From NCBI GenBank assembly GCA_024278035.1, contig JAJRUA010000465.1, positions 1 through 6,128 on the forward strand: a stretch of DNA of 6,128 nucleotides, written 5' to 3'. The notes under the pieces are model-generated. The model searched no databases and was not told the DNA's origin. It saw only the letters and a program-made list of their open reading frames with translations. Made by a program: the position numbers and the translations under genes. Shown piece after piece: positions 1 through 4,385 of the stretch. The DNA comes from Planctomycetota bacterium (lineage in GTDB: Bacteria; Planctomycetota; Planctomycetia; Pirellulales; Lacipirellulaceae). Positions within the stretch are counted from its first letter, which is position 1. Each line of letters begins with the position of its first letter.

Positions 1-158
1 GCCGCTAGGAACAGGACCATCGTATAAAGGGCATAGCCCGTAGCATGGCCCGATCGAGCAAGCGAACGATCGAGCCAAGCCATCCAAACAACGACCGCCA
101 CCCCACCGCCGGCAAGCAGCAAGGCATTTTTCATTCGGCGGCGAGTAAGATAACGCAT
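1..158 (-). CDS. Membrane protein, N-terminal fragment (cut by window edge)
   Basis: Only the first 52 codons are in the window; the gene continues past the left edge. The ATG at 158-156 begins a protein opening MRYLTRRRMK, then a hydrophobic segment at about residues 11-28 (NALLLAGGGVAVVVWMAW), a short polar stretch (LDRSLARSGHATG) and the start of a second hydrophobic segment (YALYTMVLFLA). The basic N-terminus followed by a membrane helix predicts N-in topology. The start lies 6 bases below the stop of the iron-sulfur/cNMP gene, so it is almost certainly co-transcribed with it; the ribosome-binding site is weak (AGAAAACG before ATG). The position at the end of a redox operon suggests a membrane partner for electron transfer, possibly a heme-binding or ferric-reductase-like transmembrane protein, but no diagnostic heme-ligand histidine is visible in this fragment. 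That it is a real membrane gene is fairly sure; its function is unknown. Confidence 0.72.
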   Translation of the reverse strand, partial: MRYLTRRRMKNALLLAGGGVAVVVWMAWLDRSLARSGHATGYALYTMVLFLA

Positions 159-164
159 CGTTTT

Positions 165-1850
165 CTAGCGATTGGTCCAGGTCGTCAGCGGCACCGGTTC
201 GGCTAAGTTAATCCGGACCAGTGCATCGTGGGGACAAGCGTTTTGACAGGCCGGACCGGTCCATTGATCGACGCACAGGTCACATTTGGTTGCCCGCAAG
301 ATCGGTTGGCCCGTGGTTTCATCAAAGATGAAGGCTTCCTGTTGGTCGCGAATCTCCACCATTTGGATATTACTGTAGGGGCAACTATCCGCACACGTTG
401 AGCATCCGATGCAAGTACTATCGTTGATCCGTACGACGCCGGTCGCTTCGTCACGATGGATGGCACCCGTCGGACAGCCAATCATACAAACCGGGTCCAC
501 GCAGTGCATGCAGGCGTGCATGTATTGGTAGTTGTCGAGCGTTGGTCCCTGGCGAATAAACCGCGGATTGCCATCATGGGTTGCCGCACAAGCGCGAATG
601 CAATCGTCGCACCGGGTACAACGATCGAGATCAACAACCATAGCCTCGGTCCCGTTCACCAACCGATGATCGACCAAGAAATCAAGCCGCCGGGCCATGG
701 TGGAGCCGACGCTCAACTCGCTTTGCGCCGGAGTCTCGGACAACACCTCCGAGCGAACCCACTGGCTCACTTGCTCCGAGGCAAGCGTCGGCAGGACTTC
801 TCGTACGAACGCATCCGCCGGCAATCGCAACACGTCAAGATAACCCACCGCCCGGAGCGAACGCCGCCACTTTGCCGGCTCGCCTTGCATAACACCTACA
901 GCAAGCTCCTCGGCACCCAAGGCTTGGCCTCGGCCAAGGTAGGCAAGCGTTCGGTGCCCCTCGCCATGGGCGACCGTCACCCGTGCGAAACCGCTACGAA
1001 CAAGCAGCAAGTCATTCACCGGCTGACCTTCTTCGACGATGATCGGTTCGCGCTCGATACGCGTCAGCGGGTCGTTGTGCTTGGAGTCTTCTTCGCGCCA
1101 GTCGAACGAACCAAACGTCTGAAACTCAATCGCACCGGCAACCCGGCCGAGCGATTCCTCGGAGAGGCCTGCAAGCAACGGCGTTTCACGCAAGTGAACG
1201 CGCAGGCTATTCTTACGGTAGACGCGGTGGATATGTTCCTTGAGGGCGGGTGTGTACCGCATCAGGTCGCGCAGGCCTTGCCATCGAATCTCTAGCAGAA
1301 CGGCTCCCTCTTCGGCAAAGACCGATGCCGATCGCGGCGCCCGGGTGAGTGCCGTTAGCTCGCCAAACACTTCGCCCACCTGAAGCTGTGCCGTACGGGT
1401 TGCACCGAGCACGGTAGGAACATCTTGCAGAAAGATGCCTTCGGTATTTTTTGTCGAAGCGTACTTTGCAGGGCGGCTCTCCGGTGCATTGCGTGTGGGT
1501 AACAATTGGGCCAGCGCTCTCCAAAGTTTTCCCCGCCGCTTTTCCGTGGTTCGGCCAGTCTGTTCGGCAGACAGTTGGTCAAGAGCCACCCGAAGCGAAC
1601 CATCGAGCACCAGAAAGGCACTGTCGCCATAGTCCCCTTCATGGACCACCAATTGCCCCGGCTCATAACGAACCACCCGCGTATCGTTCAGCAAAATGCC
1701 GCGCAAAGGGGTTGAGCGAGGAAAGACGCGGGGCTCCATGTCAACAAACGGGGCAACCTCCAGCAAACGATCGACCATGGCAGGGGGCATATCGTCGCCG
1801 TAGGGCTGATCCCATCGTTGCGGTCGTAGGCGAGTGATTAAATTGTCCAT
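165..1850 (-). CDS. Fusion of two cyclic-nucleotide-binding domains with a four-cluster [4Fe-4S] ferredoxin (DmsB/NrfC-like)
   Basis: A 561-residue soluble protein with no signal peptide or membrane helix, so predicted cytoplasmic. Residues about 55-205 form a CRP-type nucleotide-binding domain: YEPGQLVVHEGDYGDSAFLV opens the beta roll, and the phosphate-binding cassette FGELTALTRAPRSASV (162-177) keeps Gly163, Glu164 and Arg173. It is interrupted at about 92-150 by a charged insert. A second, degenerate copy spans about 265-350 (IIVEEGQPVNDLLLVRSG, then LGAEELAV instead of FGE). Residues 411-539 hold 16 cysteines in four cluster motifs: C411/414/417/421, C447/450/455/459, C480/483/486/490 and C523/526/535/539, the spacing of DmsB/HybA/NrfC electron-transfer subunits, with a longer C526-C535 loop. 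There is no helix-turn-helix. The start at 1850 is supported by AAGGAA eight bases upstream. It follows the cytochrome gene after 20 bases. Likely role (inferred): cytoplasmic electron transfer between oxidoreductase and membrane partner, possibly gated by a cyclic nucleotide. The domain assignments are firm; ligand and electron partners are not known. Confidence 0.93.
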   Translation of the reverse strand: MDNLITRLRPQRWDQPYGDDMPPAMVDRLLEVAPFVDMEPRVFPRSTPLRGILLNDTRVVRYEPGQLVVHEGDYGDSAFLVLDGSLRVALDQLSAEQTGRTTEKRRGKLWRALAQLLPTRNAPESRPAKYASTKNTEGIFLQDVPTVLGATRTAQLQVGEVFGELTALTRAPRSASVFAEEGAVLLEIRWQGLRDLMRYTPALKEHIHRVYRKNSLRVHLRETPLLAGLSEESLGRVAGAIEFQTFGSFDWREEDSKHNDPLTRIEREPIIVEEGQPVNDLLLVRSGFARVTVAHGEGHRTLAYLGRGQALGAEELAVGVMQGEPAKWRRSLRAVGYLDVLRLPADAFVREVLPTLASEQVSQWVRSEVLSETPAQSELSVGSTMARRLDFLVDHRLVNGTEAMVVDLDRCTRCDDCIRACAATHDGNPRFIRQGPTLDNYQYMHACMHCVDPVCMIGCPTGAIHRDEATGVVRINDSTCIGCSTCADSCPYSNIQMVEIRDQQEAFIFDETTGQPILRATKCDLCVDQWTGPACQNACPHDALVRINLAEPVPLTTWTNR

Positions 1851-1858
1851 GGATAGGC

Positions 1859-1864
1859 TTCCTT
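1859..1864 (-). promoter_or_regulatory. Ribosome-binding site of the cNMP/iron-sulfur gene
   Basis: On the minus strand AAGGAA lies eight bases before the ATG at 1850, a good Shine-Dalgarno match that fixes this start. It sits in the 20-base gap after the cytochrome stop codon (1873-1871). Confidence 0.65.
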
Positions 1865-1870
1865 GCCTGT

Positions 1871-2887
1871 CTACTTGTACTGCGATGCCTTGGGCATCAA
1901 TTCATCAATCCCCGTGAGCTGGGCACCGTCCGCTTGCTCTGCAAAAGCCATCGCAGCTTGGCTAACCACGTCCGCCGCGGCGAGGAGAGATTCGCTTTCC
2001 CCCAGTTTTAGCTCGATGGTTGCCAAATGGTCGAGCGCGGGCTGAATCAAGGGGTTGTCGATTCGCCGCTGAACTTCCCAAAGTTGCAGTTTCCTTTCTG
2101 CCGCACGCAAGGCGGAAGTCTTGGCGAACATGCCCGCCTTCGTCGCCTTGGAGATGGCTCGCAGGCTGTACTCTAGGTCCGTCATCACGCCAACAACATA
2201 CATCACCCGCAATCGATCGGGCGAACTAATCGCGTTGATCGCTCCGTCCGAACGGACAAAGTTGTGCCGAACGGTTCCTTGTGACCAAGCGACCAGGTCA
2301 AATCCCGGGCTTCCTGCCGGATGGCCCCCTTCATCTACCAGTCGTTCGTCGGGGGTCGTGTGGCAGTTGAGGCATTGTCGAGCGATAAGATAGAGGTTCG
2401 ACGGATTGTTCATTCCAGCGGCGATGCTCGCCGTGCGGCGTTCCTGGCGATGCTCGGGCGACTCGGTCAGGCGCGTTGCCCTCGGCCCGTAGTCGGCGTG
2501 CAGCTCAAACCAATCCTTGGAAGGCCCGTGGCATGATTCGCACGACACGCCCGAATCAATTCGCACCCGTCCGCGTACCTCATTACGAGTGTAGTGGCAG
2601 CGGACACACGTATCGTTGCGTTTGACCGATTTCAGTCCAAGCCGTTTTGTAATCGCCTTGGCTTCTGGCTTACGATGAAGTTCGTTAATCGTCAGATGAT
2701 GTGGCGTTAATCGCCATTGGTTCACTTCCGACTCATGGCATTTTGCACAGGACTCGGCCCCCATCACCTTCGTGTGATCGAACGATTCGGGGATGGAGAG
2801 TGAAGGCGTTTGTGCCAAAGAGGAACCAACGACAAGCGCGAGGCTTCCTAGTGAGGCGAGGCGAGCGGTGAATTGAGAAGGGGTCAC
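1871..2887 (-). CDS. Exported tetraheme cytochrome c (cytochrome c554-like)
   Basis: A 338-residue protein with four covalent heme-binding motifs: CAKCH (47-51), CVRCH (94-98), CESCH (116-120, followed by GP) and CLNCH (172-176). Residues 1-25 look like a Sec signal peptide: a short polar start with Arg9, a hydrophobic core (LASLGSLALVVGSSLA) and likely cleavage before Gln26, so the protein acts outside the cytoplasmic membrane. Spare histidines at 63/64, 130, 189 and 208 could be distal ligands. Motif order and CESCHGP resemble cytochrome c554 and other multiheme c proteins. Residues about 225-338 carry no heme motif and look mostly helical, an unassigned extension. The start is GTG at 2887-2885, chosen because AGGA lies five bases upstream and the signal peptide then begins correctly. 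Upstream is the FAD/NAD(P) oxidoreductase; downstream is the cNMP/iron-sulfur gene. Likely role (inferred): periplasmic electron carrier of the operon-encoded chain, either a terminal acceptor or a link to an outside substrate. A specific enzymatic activity cannot be assigned. Confidence 0.92.
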   Translation of the reverse strand: MTPSQFTARLASLGSLALVVGSSLAQTPSLSIPESFDHTKVMGAESCAKCHESEVNQWRLTPHHLTINELHRKPEAKAITKRLGLKSVKRNDTCVRCHYTRNEVRGRVRIDSGVSCESCHGPSKDWFELHADYGPRATRLTESPEHRQERRTASIAAGMNNPSNLYLIARQCLNCHTTPDERLVDEGGHPAGSPGFDLVAWSQGTVRHNFVRSDGAINAISSPDRLRVMYVVGVMTDLEYSLRAISKATKAGMFAKTSALRAAERKLQLWEVQRRIDNPLIQPALDHLATIELKLGESESLLAAADVVSQAAMAFAEQADGAQLTGIDELMPKASQYK

Positions 2888-2892
2888 GCTTT

Positions 2893-2896
2893 TCCT
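2893..2896 (-). promoter_or_regulatory. Ribosome-binding site of the cytochrome gene, overlapping the upstream stop codon
   Basis: AGGA on the minus strand, five bases before the GTG start at 2887. Its first two bases are the last two of the TAG stop (2897-2895) of the oxidoreductase gene, so terminating and initiating ribosomes share the site. This arrangement favours translational coupling and decides the GTG start. Confidence 0.65.
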
Positions 2897-4202
2897 ATTC
2901 GTCGGTGATGTTGGCGGTAGCCGATTGAGTTTCTAAAGTGACGGAACCATCTGGAACACTAATACAAGCAAGGCATTCCCCCTTGGCGACCGTCGTGCCG
3001 GGACGCCGAAGTGTCGAGACCGTGCCTCGGGCAATCCGAACACAGCAGGCACCGCAATTGCCCGCCCGGCACCCTGAGGGAATCGGTGCCCCGTGGGCTT
3101 CGGCCATCTCAAGCAGGGTGGCATGACTACCATCCCAAACGATCGCTTCAGCGTCCGGGTTGAATTGCACGAGGCTCCCAATGGCTCGTTCCGCTAGCGA
3201 TTCGCTTCCCGGTGTGCTGACACTGGCCGGACCAAAGGCTTCGTAGTGGATCGCGCCAGGAGGGACACCCCATTCCAATAATTCGGGCACCAGCGTCTGC
3301 ATCATCTGCGGCGGGCCACAAAGGTAGAAATCAAAATTATTACTCGGCAATTCATTGCGAAGCCGATCGATCGATATCCGGCCCCGGTGGTGGTAATCGA
3401 TCCCCTCCGCATCTCCTTGGCCGGGCCGAGTGTAAGCGATTTGGAGCTTGAGGTGGGGGTTCGGATGGCGAGCCATATCGTTCAAGGCATCTCGATAGAG
3501 ATGATGCTCTCCATCTCGAAAAGAAAGCAACGCCATCGTTGGAGCGAGGATACCTGAGTGAACGATCGCGCTAAGCATACTCATGATGGGTGTGACACCC
3601 ACCCCAGCGCCGATGAACACGGTCGGGCGTTCGTAAGTCGGCTCATGAAAAAACGCTCCGCGCGGTGCTTCGCATTGCAGCTCGTCGCCCACCTGAACAC
3701 GATCATGAAGCCAGCCACTACCGATGCCAGGCGGAACACCGGTTGAGTCACTCGGCGCAAGCTGCCGCTTAACGGTGAGTCGATAGTACTCACGATGAGG
3801 CCGATCCGAGAGCGAATAGCAACGGATCGTAGGCGGCCCATTGGCCACTGTCTGAACGGGAAGCGTGAGCGTAAGGTACTGCCCTGGTAAGAAACGGGGC
3901 AAAGGGGCTTCGTTGAGCGAAGTGAGGTAGAACGATTTCGTATCGGGAGATTCCTCTACGATCGCTCCAACTCGCAAGGGGCGAAGGCCTTCCCAAGCCA
4001 ATTGCTGAGCAAGACGAGCCCGGGCTGCCGCGGCAGCCACCCTTACTTCCTCACGGAAAGTGATGGCGTCTTCGTCGGCACGACGACGTTGTTGCGAACG
4101 CCCCCGGGCCCAACCCAAGCCACCAGAAAGCGCTCCTAAAGAGACCACCGCGCACAGCAGGGCCCCGGTGTAGAAAACCAAGGGCTCGCCGGGGGAAAGC
4201 AT
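2895..4202 (-). CDS. Membrane-anchored FAD/NAD(P)-binding oxidoreductase with C-terminal [2Fe-2S] ferredoxin domain
   Basis: A 435-residue flavoprotein reductase. One hydrophobic segment at about residues 8-31 is followed by a basic stretch (WARGRSQQRRR), which predicts a membrane anchor with the rest in the cytoplasm. Residues about 75-185 are the ferredoxin-reductase FAD barrel, with the flavin motif RCYS (127-130). Residues about 190-325 are the NAD(P)-binding domain, with GAGVGVTPIMSML (198-210) and CGPPQMM (295-301). Residues about 343-428 are a plant-type [2Fe-2S] ferredoxin with Cys378, Cys383, Cys386 and Cys413 (C-x4-C-x2-C-x26-C). The order FAD, NAD(P), 2Fe-2S matches Hcr- and phthalate-dioxygenase-reductase-type proteins rather than NqrF, whose 2Fe-2S domain comes first, although the N-terminal anchor recalls NqrF. 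Reaction (family knowledge): hydride from NAD(P)H to FAD, then single electrons to the 2Fe-2S centre, or the reverse. It is the first gene of the operon; its ATG at 4202 lacks a strong ribosome-binding site. The acceptor is unknown; the operon suggests the four-cluster protein or the membrane partner. Confidence 0.94.
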   Translation of the reverse strand: MLSPGEPLVFYTGALLCAVVSLGALSGGLGWARGRSQQRRRADEDAITFREEVRVAAAAARARLAQQLAWEGLRPLRVGAIVEESPDTKSFYLTSLNEAPLPRFLPGQYLTLTLPVQTVANGPPTIRCYSLSDRPHREYYRLTVKRQLAPSDSTGVPPGIGSGWLHDRVQVGDELQCEAPRGAFFHEPTYERPTVFIGAGVGVTPIMSMLSAIVHSGILAPTMALLSFRDGEHHLYRDALNDMARHPNPHLKLQIAYTRPGQGDAEGIDYHHRGRISIDRLRNELPSNNFDFYLCGPPQMMQTLVPELLEWGVPPGAIHYEAFGPASVSTPGSESLAERAIGSLVQFNPDAEAIVWDGSHATLLEMAEAHGAPIPSGCRAGNCGACCVRIARGTVSTLRRPGTTVAKGECLACISVPDGSVTLETQSATANITDE

Positions 4203-4213
4203 ACGGAAACAAC

Positions 4214-4221
4214 GCTAGCAA
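4214..4221 (-). repeat. TTGCTAGC copy 1 (inverted), candidate operator
   Basis: This reads GCTAGCAA on the plus strand, the reverse complement of the octamer found at 4331-4338 and 4422-4429. It lies 12 bases upstream of the oxidoreductase ATG, close enough to overlap its leader. It is also part of GCTA-N7-TAGC (4214-4228). Confidence 0.35.
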
Positions 4222-4231
4222 AATTAGCCGA

Positions 4232-4258
4232 ACCGGTACGACGTGGCCTGACCGGTAC
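4232..4258. repeat. Direct repeat ACCGGTAC, two copies 19 bases apart
   Basis: ACCGGTAC occurs at 4232-4239 and 4251-4258, each preceded by CC and two variable bases. Each copy contains the palindrome ACCGGT. The 19-base period is close to two helical turns, which would put both copies on roughly the same face of the DNA. They lie 30-56 bases upstream of the oxidoreductase start, where a -35 region or operator would be expected. Chance cannot be excluded. Confidence 0.35.
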
Positions 4259-4330
4259 CATTTGAAACATCGAGATAGTTCAGCGGGAGCATTATTGAGG
4301 AACCGTGCGACACCGTCCAGAACAATGCCC

Positions 4331-4338
4331 TTGCTAGC
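4331..4338 (+). repeat. TTGCTAGC copy 2, candidate operator
   Basis: Second copy of the octamer, extended to CTTGCTAGC (4330-4338) and shared as a 9-mer with the third copy. It lies about 50 bases before the proposed TTG start of the cyclase gene. Confidence 0.35.
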
Positions 4339-4354
4339 CGAACAAGAAAAGGGA

Positions 4355-4377
4355 CTTTCCCCCTTCCTCTTTCCCCC
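4355..4377. repeat. Pyrimidine tract with direct repeat CTTTCCCCC
   Basis: 23 consecutive pyrimidines on the plus strand, containing CTTTCCCCC at 4355-4363 and 4369-4377, then one A and nine more pyrimidines (4379-4387). It fills the place where a cyclase ribosome-binding site would be expected and contains no purine-rich match to 16S rRNA. Runs of five C make it prone to slippage or sequencing error. Confidence 0.5.
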
Positions 4378-4385
4378 ATTCCCCT

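Larger units (their letters stand above)
4203..4385. promoter_or_regulatory. Divergent intergenic region between redox operon and cyclase gene
   Basis: 183 bases separate the starts of the minus-strand operon and the plus-strand cyclase gene, so both promoters should lie here. I could not pick out a convincing -35/-10 pair for either direction. The region holds repeated short words (TTGCTAGC, ACCGGTAC) and a pyrimidine tract, listed separately. No CRP-like (TGTGA-N6-TCACA) or FNR-like (TTGAT-N4-ATCAA) site was seen. A regulatory role rests on gene orientation. Confidence 0.55.

Noticed and set aside
51..75. Direct repeat CGATCGAGC (51-59 and 67-75)
   Set aside because: It lies inside the partial membrane-protein gene and encodes the similar peptides around LDRS and LARS; most likely chance.
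456..1295. Plus-strand open frame of 279 codons
   Set aside because: It lies wholly antisense to the cNMP/iron-sulfur gene, whose domains and 16 ordered cysteines are unmistakable. The plus-strand protein has no recognisable domain and no ribosome-binding site.
165..1850. CRP/FNR-family transcription factor with an oxygen-sensing iron-sulfur cluster
   Set aside because: The cysteines form four separate C-terminal ferredoxin motifs rather than an N-terminal FNR cluster, and no helix-turn-helix is present.
2895..4202. NqrF subunit of a sodium-pumping NADH:quinone reductase
   Set aside because: The N-terminal anchor fits, but the [2Fe-2S] domain is at the C-terminus rather than before the FAD domain, and no other Nqr subunit is nearby.
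4203..4385. CRP- or FNR-type operator in the divergent region
   Set aside because: I looked for TGTGA-N6-TCACA and TTGAT-N4-ATCAA patterns because of the cNMP theme; none was found even with loose matching.
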